A DNA stretch of 64,000 nt, taken from NCBI RefSeq assembly GCF_000750005.1, contig NZ_JPYA01000186.1, positions 62,001 to 126,000 of the forward strand, written 5' to 3'. The position numbers and the translations under genes were made by a program. Below, in pieces: positions 56,890 to 64,000 of this stretch (the stretch's first letter is position 1; the number at the start of each line of letters is the position of its first letter). The notes beneath the pieces were generated by a model. It was not told the DNA's origin and searched no databases. It saw only the letters and a program-made list of their open reading frames with translations. Origin of the DNA: Geobacillus icigianus. Its GTDB lineage: Bacteria > Bacillota > Bacilli > Bacillales > Anoxybacillaceae.

Positions 56890-57681
56890 ATGGGCAAGCA
56901 GGAATGGTATTTGGAATACGAAATTCATGTCAACCGCCCAGGGCTGCTCGGCGATGTCGCTTCGCTGCTCGGCATGTTGTCCATCAACATCGTGACGATC
57001 AACGGTGTCCGGGACTCGCGCCGCGGCATGCTGCTCCTTTGCGACAGCAATGAGCAAATCGAGCGGCTGGCGACGATTTTGCGGACGATGGACAACATTA
57101 CGGTGACGAAACTGCGCCAGCCGAAGCTGCTTGACCGTCTCGCCGTTCGCCACGGCCGTTATATCCAGCGCGATGCCGATGACAAAAAAACGTTCCGTTT
57201 TGTCCGCGATGAGCTCGGTTTGCTTGTCGATTTTATGGCGGAAATTTTTAAAGAAAAAGGGCACAAGCTGATCGGTATTCGCGGCATGCCGCGCGTCGGC
57301 AAGACGGAGTCGATCGTTGCCGCCAGCGTGTGCGCCAACAAGCGGTGGATGTTTGTCTCATCGACGCTCATCAAGCAAACGGTGCGCACGCAGCTCATGG
57401 AAGACGAATATAGCGTCGACAATATTTTTATCATTGACGGCATCGTCTCAGCGCGCCGCGGAAATGAGCAGCATTGGCAGCTGGTCCGCGAGCTGATGCG
57501 CCTTGAGGCGACGAAGGTCGTCGAACATCCGGATTTGTTTGTCCGCCATACGGAATACACGCTCGACGATTTTAACTACATTATTGAGCTGCGCCATGAA
57601 CCGGATGAAGAGATTTCGTATGAAGCGATTGAGCGCCCGACGTTGTTAGGCGGCGACGGGTTTTCCGAGTTCGGATTGTAA
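56890..57681 (+). CDS. ymfK: YmfK, DUF3388 family protein with ACT-like and P-loop segments
   Basis: 263 residues from the ATG at 56890 after AAGGAGG. The first ~75 residues look like an ACT domain (YEIHVNRPGLLGDVASLLGM, LSINIVTINGVRDSRRGMLL). A Walker A-like GMPRVGKTES occurs near residue 132, and FIIDGIVSARRG could serve as a Walker B region. Family DUF3388 has no known function. It lies between ymfJ and rodZ as in B. subtilis, upstream of an RNA candidate. Confidence 0.88.
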   Translation: MGKQEWYLEYEIHVNRPGLLGDVASLLGMLSINIVTINGVRDSRRGMLLLCDSNEQIERLATILRTMDNITVTKLRQPKLLDRLAVRHGRYIQRDADDKKTFRFVRDELGLLVDFMAEIFKEKGHKLIGIRGMPRVGKTESIVAASVCANKRWMFVSSTLIKQTVRTQLMEDEYSVDNIFIIDGIVSARRGNEQHWQLVRELMRLEATKVVEHPDLFVRHTEYTLDDFNYIIELRHEPDEEISYEAIERPTLLGGDGFSEFGL

Positions 57682-57698
57682 TAGGGCGCCCCCTATAA

Positions 57699-57811
57699 GG
57701 CTGGTGAACAACGGCTCATTCCCTTTATCAATGAGAGAATGAGCGAAAAGCAGGACCGATGTAACGAGATTTTAACATCGTAAAGCCGTAGCCGCGAGTA
57801 AATCACCAGCC
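57699..57811 (+). ncRNA. Candidate structured RNA between ymfK and rodZ
   Basis: Nested pairings: outer stem GGCTGGTGA (57699-57707) with TCACCAGCC (57803-57811); second stem ACGGCT (57711-57716) with AGCCGT (57784-57789); hairpin GCTCATTC (57714-57721) with GAATGAGC (57737-57744); hairpin CGATGT (57757-57762) with ACATCG (57775-57780). The second stem and first hairpin share GCT, so they compete or shorten to ACGG/CCGT plus CTCATTC/GAATGAG. It matches no riboswitch class I can recall. Distance to the rodZ start is 76 bases. Confidence 0.5.
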
Positions 57812-57887
57812 TCCTACGCGTTTGGCAAAGGTCATCAGTGAATCGCTTTTCTTTGCTTCAAGTCTAAAAAACGGAAGGTGTTGTCCG

Positions 57888-58769
57888 TTGACAGAACTAG
57901 GGAAACGTTTGCGAGAAGCGCGGGAAGAAAAGAAGATGAGTTTGGATGAGCTGCAGGAGTTGACGAAAATTCAAAAGCGGTATTTGCTCGGTATTGAGGA
58001 AGGAAATTACGCCATTATGCCGGGAAATTTTTACGTGCGCGCTTTCATCCGGCAGTATGCCGAGGCGGTCGGCCTCGATCCGGACGAGCTGTTTGAGCAA
58101 TACAAGCAGGATATTCCCCAATCGTATCAAGAGGACATTCCACAACCGCTCTCGCGCGTGAAAACGCGCCAACAATTGTCCGCGGAGGGAGCGAAATGGC
58201 TCGATTGGCTGCCGAAACTGCTCGGCGTTGCCGCGGTGATCGGCGCCGCGGTTCTCGTCTGGCTGCTCCTTCAGCGCAACACGGCGGAAGTGCCGCCGGC
58301 GAAGACAAGCACGAAAACGGCGGAAGTGGAAAAGTCGAACCATTCGCCGCTTGAGCAGTCGAAAAAGCCGAAAGAAGAGGAGCAAACGACCCGTGAAGGC
58401 GGTGAAGAAAACGAGCAGTCTGCTCCGGCTAAAAGCGAAGAAAAGCCGGCCGCGACGCTCAGTGTAAAGGAGAAAAGCGGCAATACGGCGACGATTGAAG
58501 TGCAACATGCCGATACCTTCACCATCGAGCTGTCATCGCGCGGGAAATCTTGGGTCGACGTGTACAACACGAAAGGCCATTCGTTTTTCCGCAACAATTT
58601 AATGAAAGGCCAGACGAAAACGTTCGATTTGTCCGCGGAAAGCGAAGTCTGGGTGAAAATCGGCAACGCGCTTGACGTTGATGTAAAAGTAAACGGGGAG
58701 CCGTTTGCCTATCCGTTTGATCCAAACGATGAAGTGTTTCAAAAACTGCGATTCATCTTGAAAAAGTGA
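57888..58769 (+). CDS. rodZ: RodZ (YmfM), membrane HTH cell-shape protein
   Basis: 293 residues from the TTG at 57888, seven bases after GAAGGTG; the frame is open to 57822 but lacks a ribosome site there. N-terminal HTH_25 domain (LGKRLREAREEKKMSLDELQ, TKIQKRYLLGIEEGNYAIMP), a single membrane helix near residues 111-128 (LLGVAAVIGAAVLVWLLL), a Glu/Lys/Ser-rich extracellular linker and a C-terminal DUF4115 beta domain (FTIELSSRGKSWVDVYNTKG). RodZ links MreB filaments to the elongasome. Confidence 0.93.
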   Translation: MTELGKRLREAREEKKMSLDELQELTKIQKRYLLGIEEGNYAIMPGNFYVRAFIRQYAEAVGLDPDELFEQYKQDIPQSYQEDIPQPLSRVKTRQQLSAEGAKWLDWLPKLLGVAAVIGAAVLVWLLLQRNTAEVPPAKTSTKTAEVEKSNHSPLEQSKKPKEEEQTTREGGEENEQSAPAKSEEKPAATLSVKEKSGNTATIEVQHADTFTIELSSRGKSWVDVYNTKGHSFFRNNLMKGQTKTFDLSAESEVWVKIGNALDVDVKVNGEPFAYPFDPNDEVFQKLRFILKK

Positions 58770-58843
58770 CGGCAAGAGGCGGCCTTTCGCAGCGAAAGCC
58801 GCTTCTTTGCCCGCATCGATGTTGAGTAGCGGAGGTATTCGTT

Positions 58844-59422
58844 GTGAACTTGCCGAATAAAATTACGGTAGCGCGCATCATGTTGATCCCGTTTTTTTTG
58901 ATTGTGATGCTCGTCCCGTTCGGTTGGGGCAGCATTCGCATCGGCGGCGAGGTGCTCCCGATCGCCCATCTTGTCGGCGCTCTCATTTTCATCGTGGCGT
59001 CAACGACGGATTGGATTGACGGCTATTATGCTCGCAAGTATGGGCTTGTCACCAATTTGGGCAAGTTTTTGGACCCGCTTGCCGATAAGCTGCTCGTATC
59101 GGCGGCGCTCATTGTGCTCGTTGAACTCGGGTTCGCGCCGGCTTGGATGGTGATCATCATCATCAGCCGCGAGTTTGCCGTCACTGGCTTGCGGCTCGTG
59201 CTTGCCGGTGAGGGGGAAGTCGTGGCAGCCAATATGCTCGGCAAAATTAAAACGTGGACGCAAATTATCGCGATTGCCGCCTTGTTGCTTCATAATCTAC
59301 CGTTTTCGCTCATCCCGTTCCCGTTTGCCGACTTGGCGCTTTGGGTGGCGGTCATTTTCACCGTTTGGTCGGGATGGGATTATTTTGCGAAAAACAAACA
59401 TGCGTTCGCTCGCTCTAAATAA
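58844..59422 (+). CDS. pgsA: CDP-diacylglycerol-glycerol-3-phosphate 3-phosphatidyltransferase
   Basis: 192 residues from a GTG after GCGGAGG. CDP-alcohol phosphotransferase motif is complete: DWIDGYYARKYG, then LGKFLDPLADKL (D-x2-DG-x2-AR...G-x3-D-x3-D). Several membrane helices surround it. It makes phosphatidylglycerol phosphate from CDP-diacylglycerol, the product of CdsA encoded upstream in this window. An imperfect GC-rich stem-loop sits in the short gap after rodZ. Confidence 0.96.
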   Translation: MNLPNKITVARIMLIPFFLIVMLVPFGWGSIRIGGEVLPIAHLVGALIFIVASTTDWIDGYYARKYGLVTNLGKFLDPLADKLLVSAALIVLVELGFAPAWMVIIIISREFAVTGLRLVLAGEGEVVAANMLGKIKTWTQIIAIAALLLHNLPFSLIPFPFADLALWVAVIFTVWSGWDYFAKNKHAFARSK

Positions 59423-59452
59423 TAGGGTAGCCGCGAAGGAGGAGGCTGTTCA

Positions 59453-60697
59453 TTGAACGCGGAGATCATCGCCGTCGGCTCGGAACTGCTGCTTGGCCAA
59501 ATTGTCAACACGAACGCCCAGTTTTTGTCGCAGCAGCTTGCCGCCTTGGGCATCAATGTTTATTTCCAGACGGTTGTCGGCGACAACGCCGGCCGCCTTG
59601 AGCAGGCGGTGAAAACGGCGCAAACGAGGGCGAATCTCATCATCTTCACCGGCGGTCTCGGCCCGACGAAGGATGATGTCACGAAGGAGACGATCGCCCG
59701 TTTGCTTGGCCGCCGGCTCGTCATCGATGAAGAGGCGTTGCGGGCAATCGAAGCGTACTTTGCCCGCGCCCATCGGCCGATGACAGACAACAACAAAAAG
59801 CAAGCGCTCGTTTTGGAAGGGGCGACCGTCCTGAAAAACGAAAACGGCATGGCGCCGGGGATGGCGCTCACCGTCGCGGGCATCACGTACATGTTGCTGC
59901 CCGGGCCGCCGAAAGAAATGCGCCCGATGTTTACCCGTTACGGGATCCCCTTTTTGCGCGCTGCGTTCCCGCTGTCCGGACGCATTGAGTCGCGTGTGCT
60001 CCGCTTTTTTGGCATCGGCGAAGCGGCGCTGGAGACGGCGCTCGCCGATTTGATTGACGCGCAATCGAATCCGACGATCGCGCCGCTGGCCGGTGACGGC
60101 GAGGTGACGCTCCGCTTGACGGCGAAGCACCGGGACGCGGCGGAAGCGCAGCGGCTGCTTGATGAAGCAGAAGCGGCGATTTTGGCGCGCGTTGGCCGCT
60201 ACTGTTACGGCTATGACGACGAAACGCTGTTTACGAAGACAAGCGAACGGTTAAAAGAAAGAGGATGGACGATCGCGGCGGCCGAGAGCCTGACCGGCGG
60301 GCTGTTTCTCGAACAGCTCACCGCCGTTCCCGGGGCGTCGCGGATCGTTCAAGGCGGCGTCGTTTGCTACACGAACGGCGTCAAACAACAGGTGCTTGGC
60401 GTGCCGCGGCCGCTTCTCGAAACGGACGGGGCGGTGAGCGAATCGTGCGCGCGTGTGTTGGCGGAAAACGTCCGTTCGCTATGCGGCGCCGATGTCGGCA
60501 TCAGCTTCACCGGCGTCGCCGGCCCCGACCCGCTTGAAGGCCATCCGCCCGGCACCGTCTATATCGGCATTGCCATGCGCGAGCGCGGCACCGCTGTCCG
60601 CCGTTTGACGTTGTCCGGCACGCGCGGCGACATCCGCATCCGCGCCGCCAAATACGGTTGTTTTCTGCTGCTGGAGCTGCTTGCGGCCGACCGCTAA
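59453..60697 (+). CDS. cinA: CinA, competence/damage-inducible protein
   Basis: 414 residues from a TTG after AAGGAGGAGG. N-terminal MoCF/COG1058 domain ([52 protein letters not shown]) and C-terminal PncC-like nicotinamide-nucleotide amidase domain ([40 protein letters not shown]). In many Gram-positives it is co-transcribed with recA; here a SOS-type promoter lies between the two. Confidence 0.95.
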   Translation: MNAEIIAVGSELLLGQIVNTNAQFLSQQLAALGINVYFQTVVGDNAGRLEQAVKTAQTRANLIIFTGGLGPTKDDVTKETIARLLGRRLVIDEEALRAIEAYFARAHRPMTDNNKKQALVLEGATVLKNENGMAPGMALTVAGITYMLLPGPPKEMRPMFTRYGIPFLRAAFPLSGRIESRVLRFFGIGEAALETALADLIDAQSNPTIAPLAGDGEVTLRLTAKHRDAAEAQRLLDEAEAAILARVGRYCYGYDDETLFTKTSERLKERGWTIAAAESLTGGLFLEQLTAVPGASRIVQGGVVCYTNGVKQQVLGVPRPLLETDGAVSESCARVLAENVRSLCGADVGISFTGVAGPDPLEGHPPGTVYIGIAMRERGTAVRRLTLSGTRGDIRIRAAKYGCFLLLELLAADR

Positions 60698-60793
60698 TCT
60701 CGGCCGCTCCCTCCTTTCACACCCTCCACCGCCCATCGTTTGTTTCCGCCGGATCAGCATGGCGATTGTTGCTAGTTTCCCCACCAAAAAAAA

Positions 60794-60807
60794 CGAATGA
60801 ACGTTCG
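60794..60807 (+). promoter_or_regulatory. LexA (DinR) box upstream of recA
   Basis: CGAATGAACGTTCG differs at one base from the Bacillus consensus CGAACRNRYGTTCG. It lies 10 bases before the recA -35 element, suitable for repression by LexA. Confidence 0.85.
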
Positions 60808-60816
60808 ATTTTTTGC

Positions 60817-60845
60817 TTGGCAATGGTCAGAAAACGGTGTATAGT
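60817..60845 (+). promoter_or_regulatory. Sigma-A promoter of recA
   Basis: TTGGCA (60817-60822), a 17-base spacer and TATAGT (60840-60845), 33 bases before the start codon. Confidence 0.8.
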
Positions 60846-60877
60846 ATAAGTAGCCTTACAAAAGGAGGAGGAAATGA

Positions 60878-61921
60878 GTGAATCAAGATCGTCAAGCCGC
60901 GTTGGAGCAGGCGTTAAAACAAATTGAACGACAGTTTGGCAAGGGGGCCATCATGAAGCTCGGTGAGCAAGTGGAACGAAAAGTTTCCGTTGTGCCGAGC
61001 GGTTCGCTGGCGCTCGATATCGCGTTAGGCGTCGGCGGCTATCCGCGCGGGCGGATTGTGGAAATTTACGGCCCGGAATCATCAGGGAAGACGACCGTTG
61101 CCCTTCACGCGATCGCTGAGGTGCAAAAGCGGGGCGGGCAAGCAGCTTTCATCGATGCCGAGCACGCGCTCGATCCAATCTATGCGCAAAAATTAGGAGT
61201 CAATATCGATGAACTGTTGCTTTCCCAGCCCGACACCGGCGAACAGGCGCTCGAAATCGCCGAAGCGCTCGTACGAAGCGGCGCGGTCGATATTATCGTC
61301 ATCGACTCGGTGGCGGCGCTCGTGCCGAAAGCGGAAATTGAAGGAGAGATGGGCGATGCCCACGTCGGCTTGCAAGCCCGCCTCATGTCGCAGGCGCTCC
61401 GCAAGCTGTCTGGCGCCATCAACAAATCGAAAACGATCGCCATTTTCATCAACCAAATCCGCGAGAAAGTCGGCGTCATGTTTGGCAATCCAGAAACAAC
61501 GCCGGGGGGGCGGGCGCTGAAGTTTTACGCTTCCGTCCGCCTAGAAGTGCGCCGCGCCGAACAAATCAAGCAAGGCAACGACATGGTCGGCAACAAGACG
61601 AAAATCAAAGTCGTCAAAAACAAAGTCGCGCCGCCGTTTAAAACAGCTGATGTCGACATCATGTACGGCGAAGGCATTTCCCGCGAAGGGGAAATCATCG
61701 ATATGGCGTCCGAACTCGACATCGTGCAAAAGAGCGGTTCGTGGTATTCGTACAAAGACGAACGGCTTGGCCAAGGCCGGGAAAACGCAAAGCAATTTTT
61801 GAAAGAAAATCCGCATATTGCCGATGAAATCGCCCGTGCCATCCGTCAACATTACGGCATTGACGGCAGCGAGGCGGGCGGTGAACCGCAGCAAGACGAG
61901 TTCGCGTTGCTTGAGGAATAA
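60878..61921 (+). CDS. recA: RecA recombinase
   Basis: 347 residues from a GTG after AAAGGAGGAGG. Opening [20 protein letters not shown], Walker [16 protein letters not shown] (from about residue 65), Walker B region [20 protein letters not shown], and loop-2/C-terminal text [20 protein letters not shown]. The acidic C-terminus ([11 protein letters not shown]) is normal. It forms filaments on single-stranded DNA, exchanges strands and triggers LexA self-cleavage, thus controlling its own promoter. A dispersed repeat provides the terminator. Confidence 0.98.
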   Translation: MNQDRQAALEQALKQIERQFGKGAIMKLGEQVERKVSVVPSGSLALDIALGVGGYPRGRIVEIYGPESSGKTTVALHAIAEVQKRGGQAAFIDAEHALDPIYAQKLGVNIDELLLSQPDTGEQALEIAEALVRSGAVDIIVIDSVAALVPKAEIEGEMGDAHVGLQARLMSQALRKLSGAINKSKTIAIFINQIREKVGVMFGNPETTPGGRALKFYASVRLEVRRAEQIKQGNDMVGNKTKIKVVKNKVAPPFKTADVDIMYGEGISREGEIIDMASELDIVQKSGSWYSYKDERLGQGRENAKQFLKENPHIADEIARAIRQHYGIDGSEAGGEPQQDEFALLEE

Positions 61922-61926
61922 GCGCC

Positions 61927-62050
61927 CCGGAGGGTGTCCCGAAAGGATCGGGACACCCTCTTTCGTTGCTCGATATACGTACGGACTGCTTCTGCCGCAC
62001 CATCGGTTGTGCTGATCTTGAAGGCGGACAACCTTTTGCGTCAGCCCCTT
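61927..62050 (-). repeat. Dispersed repeat, copy 2 (recA-rny gap), with the recA terminator
   Basis: Reverse-orientation partner of 25614-25737. In + orientation it opens with a perfect hairpin (AGGGTGTCCCGA, 61931-61942, with TCGGGACACCCT, 61948-61959) followed by CTTTC, which probably ends recA transcription. The open frame MSRKDRDTLFRCSIYVRTAS over this copy resembles MSQKDRDPLFYFSIYVLTAS read from the minus strand of copy 1. Confidence 0.85.
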
Positions 62051-62133
62051 TCCGAGTTCGCTTTCCCAAACGTGACGGCGCGTCTATACGATGCGAAAGA
62101 TAAGCGTCAGCTCCTTTCCATGTTCGCTTTCCC
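62038..62133 (+). repeat. 30-bp direct repeats in the recA-rny gap
   Basis: GCGTCAGC(C/T)CCTTTCC, followed by GTTCGCTTTCCC after two variable bases, occurs at 62038-62067 and 62104-62133; 27 of 30 bases agree. The first copy overlaps the end of the dispersed repeat. Confidence 0.85.
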
Positions 62134-62164
62134 CTAGGCGGCGGGCGTGGGCCTGTGTAATATC

Positions 62165-62193
62165 TTGACAATTGCTACGGGCGCCTTTACAAT
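62165..62193 (+). promoter_or_regulatory. Sigma-A promoter of rny
   Basis: Consensus TTGACA (62165-62170), a 17-base spacer and TACAAT (62188-62193): the strongest promoter match in the window. The start of transcription would be near 62200, giving a ~200-base leader. Confidence 0.85.
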
Positions 62194-62397
62194 GAACATG
62201 TATATTTGTCCATACGCATGGCGGGGTCAAACGATCGTCCGCCGCGGCGGGACGGGAAGATGCCGAAAGCCGCGCGGGCGATCGCTGTGCAAAATGGGTC
62301 GAGCCAATACGTTGAAAATGGGAACATCCATCCGCGCCAACGATGGCGGCGCGCGAAAAATGCAGGGGAACATTGAACAGCAAGAGGAGGTGAAACG
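62194..62397 (+). other. Long untranslated leader of rny
   Basis: About 200 bases with no credible gene. A GC-rich hairpin (CGTCCGCC-GC-GGCGGGACG, 62236-62254) is visible. RNase Y may cut or be regulated through its own leader, which is speculation. Confidence 0.45.
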
Positions 62398-63954
62398 ATG
62401 GGTCCAATCATCATCTCCGCTTTGCTTGCCTTAGTCATTGGTGCCGTTGTTGGCTTTTTTGTTCGCAAATCGATTGCCGAAGCGAAAATTGGCGGGGCGA
62501 AAGCAGCTGCCGAGCAGCTGATCGAGGAGGCGAAACGCGAGGCGGACGCCTTGAAAAAAGAAGCGCTTCTTGAAGCCAAAGATGAGATTCATAAACTGCG
62601 CACGGAAGCGGAGCGCGACATCCGCGACCGGAGAAGCGAGCTTCAAAAACAAGAAAACCGTCTCATGCAAAAAGAGGAAAATCTCGACCGCAAAGACGAA
62701 GCGCTCAATAAGCGCGAGGCGCTGCTCGAAGCGAAGGAAGAAGCGCTAAACGAAAGGCAACAGCATATTGAACAAATGGAAAGCAAAGTGGAAATGCTCG
62801 TCCAACAGCAACAAGCCGAACTGGAACGTATTTCCGGATTGACACGCGACGACGCGCGCCAGCTTGTTTTAGAGCGTGTCGAAAAAGAGCTGTCGCATGA
62901 AGTCGCCATGATGATCAAAGAGGCGGAAACGCGGGCGAAAGAGGAAGCGGATAAGCGAGCTAAGGCGATTTTGTCGCTCGCCATTCAGCGCTGCGCCGCT
63001 GACCATGTCGCCGAAACGACGGTTTCGGTCGTCAATTTGCCTAACGATGAAATGAAAGGGCGCATTATCGGGCGCGAAGGGCGGAACATTCGTACGCTCG
63101 AGACGCTGACCGGCATCGATTTGATCATCGACGATACGCCGGAGGCCGTTATTTTGTCGGGATTTGACCCAATTCGCCGCGAAACGGCGCGCATCGCCTT
63201 GGATAAGCTCGTCCAAGACGGCCGCATTCATCCGGCCCGCATCGAAGAGATGGTCGAAAAGGCGCGCCGCGAAGTGGACGAACATATTCGCGAAGTCGGC
63301 GAACAAACGACGTTTGAAGTCGGGGTTCATGGGCTGCATCCGGATTTGATTAAGATTTTGGGACGGCTCAAATTCCGGACGAGCTACGGGCAAAACGTTT
63401 TGAAACACTCGGTTGAAGTGGCGTTTTTAGCCGGGTTGATGGCGGCTGAGCTCGGAGAGGACGAAATGCTGGCGCGCCGGGCCGGCTTGCTTCATGATAT
63501 CGGCAAGGCGATTGACCATGAAGTGGAAGGAAGCCATGTGGAAATCGGCGTCGAGCTGGCGACAAAATATAAAGAGCATCCGGTCGTCATCAACAGCATC
63601 GCTTCGCACCACGGCGACACCGAACCGACGTCGGTCATCGCCGTGCTCGTTGCCGCAGCCGATGCGCTGTCGGCAGCGCGGCCGGGAGCGCGCAGCGAAA
63701 CGCTGGAAAACTACATTCGCCGCTTAGAGAAGCTGGAAGAAATTGCCGAGTCTTACGAAGGCGTGGAAAAATCATACGCCATCCAAGCGGGCCGCGAAGT
63801 GCGGATCATGGTCAAACCGGATATGATCGACGACTTGGAAGCGCATCGGTTGGCGCGCGATATCCGCAAACGGATCGAGGAAGAGCTCGATTATCCGGGC
63901 CATATTAAAGTCACGGTCATCCGCGAAACGCGGGCGGTAGAGTACGCGAAGTAA
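62398..63954 (+). CDS. rny: Ribonuclease Y
   Basis: 518 residues from the ATG at 62398 after AGAGGAGGTG. N-terminal membrane anchor ([19 protein letters not shown]), a long coiled coil (about residues 25-190, e.g. [20 protein letters not shown]), a KH domain ([20 protein letters not shown]) near residue 220, and an HD domain ([20 protein letters not shown]) near residue 360. It is the main endonuclease starting mRNA decay, membrane-bound, working with PNPase and RNase J1/J2, two of which are also encoded here. Formerly ymdA. Confidence 0.98.
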   Translation: MGPIIISALLALVIGAVVGFFVRKSIAEAKIGGAKAAAEQLIEEAKREADALKKEALLEAKDEIHKLRTEAERDIRDRRSELQKQENRLMQKEENLDRKDEALNKREALLEAKEEALNERQQHIEQMESKVEMLVQQQQAELERISGLTRDDARQLVLERVEKELSHEVAMMIKEAETRAKEEADKRAKAILSLAIQRCAADHVAETTVSVVNLPNDEMKGRIIGREGRNIRTLETLTGIDLIIDDTPEAVILSGFDPIRRETARIALDKLVQDGRIHPARIEEMVEKARREVDEHIREVGEQTTFEVGVHGLHPDLIKILGRLKFRTSYGQNVLKHSVEVAFLAGLMAAELGEDEMLARRAGLLHDIGKAIDHEVEGSHVEIGVELATKYKEHPVVINSIASHHGDTEPTSVIAVLVAAADALSAARPGARSETLENYIRRLEKLEEIAESYEGVEKSYAIQAGREVRIMVKPDMIDDLEAHRLARDIRKRIEEELDYPGHIKVTVIRETRAVEYAK

Positions 63955-63987
63955 AAAGTGGCAGGCTGTTGCCACTTTCTTTTTTTG
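63955..63987 (+). terminator. Terminator after rny
   Basis: AAAGTGGCA-GGCTGT-TGCCACTTT followed by a C and seven T residues, starting right after the stop codon. Confidence 0.9.
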
Positions 63988-64000
63988 CCCGTACAATAAA

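Noticed and set aside
61934..62137. 67-codon frame MSRKDRDTLF... as a small gene after recA
   Set aside because: It lies within the dispersed repeat and its terminator hairpin, has no ribosome site, and runs on through the direct repeats.

Overview
The window is a contiguous piece of a thermophilic Bacillaceae chromosome, almost certainly Geobacillus. The basis is high GC with strong G/C third positions, Bacillus-type Shine-Dalgarno sites with many TTG and GTG starts, dipicolinate synthase genes of endospore formers, and a gene order that follows the Bacillus subtilis flhG-sigD to recA-rny segment almost gene by gene. No rRNA, tRNA or CRISPR array was seen. Nearly all genes lie on the + strand.

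Layout. (1) 1-6742: 3' end of the large flagellar/chemotaxis operon (flhG fragment, cheB, cheA, cheW, cheC, cheD, sigD, a small unknown gene, swrB). (2) 6743-20225: translation, envelope and replication block (rpsB, tsf, pyrH, frr, uppS, cdsA, dxr, rasP, proS, polC). (3) 20264-26736: rimP-nusA-rnpM(ylxR)-ylxQ-infB-ylxP-rbfA-truB, driven by a good sigma-A promoter with a hairpin-rich leader. (4) 26775-32727: ribF, rpsO with an S15-type leader, pnp, ylxY, mlpA. (5) 32789-39995: ymxH (minus strand), dpaAB, asd, dapG, dapA, rnjB; together these carry aspartate to dihydrodipicolinate and then to spore dipicolinic acid or to lysine/peptidoglycan. (6) 40.0-42.9 kb: a foreign, lower-GC scar between rnjB and tepA. 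It holds an IS256-type transposase fragment, an HTH/tyrosine-recombinase chimera, an intact pair of genes (NlpC/P60 hydrolase plus exported protein), and broken pieces of SRAP, XRE-regulator and ComM genes. (7) 42934-54803: tepA, ylzJ, ftsK/spoIIIE, a GntR regulator (ymfC), a four-gene BMP-type nucleoside ABC importer, and the M16 peptidase pair ymfF/ymfH. (8) 55207-63954: ymfI, ymfJ, ymfK, rodZ, pgsA, cinA, recA, rny.

Most of the window is ordinary housekeeping sequence. The unexplained material lies between genes: a nested-stem RNA candidate before rodZ (57699-57811), three 74-bp tandem repeats before ymfJ, a ~124-bp repeat present twice in opposite orientation (after rbfA and after recA), a 24-bp-stem inverted repeat inside the nucleoside importer operon, an attenuator-like leader before rimP, and a terminator directly downstream of the likely ftsK promoter. 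The best candidate for an undescribed system is the NlpC/P60 plus exported-protein pair inside the mobile scar.
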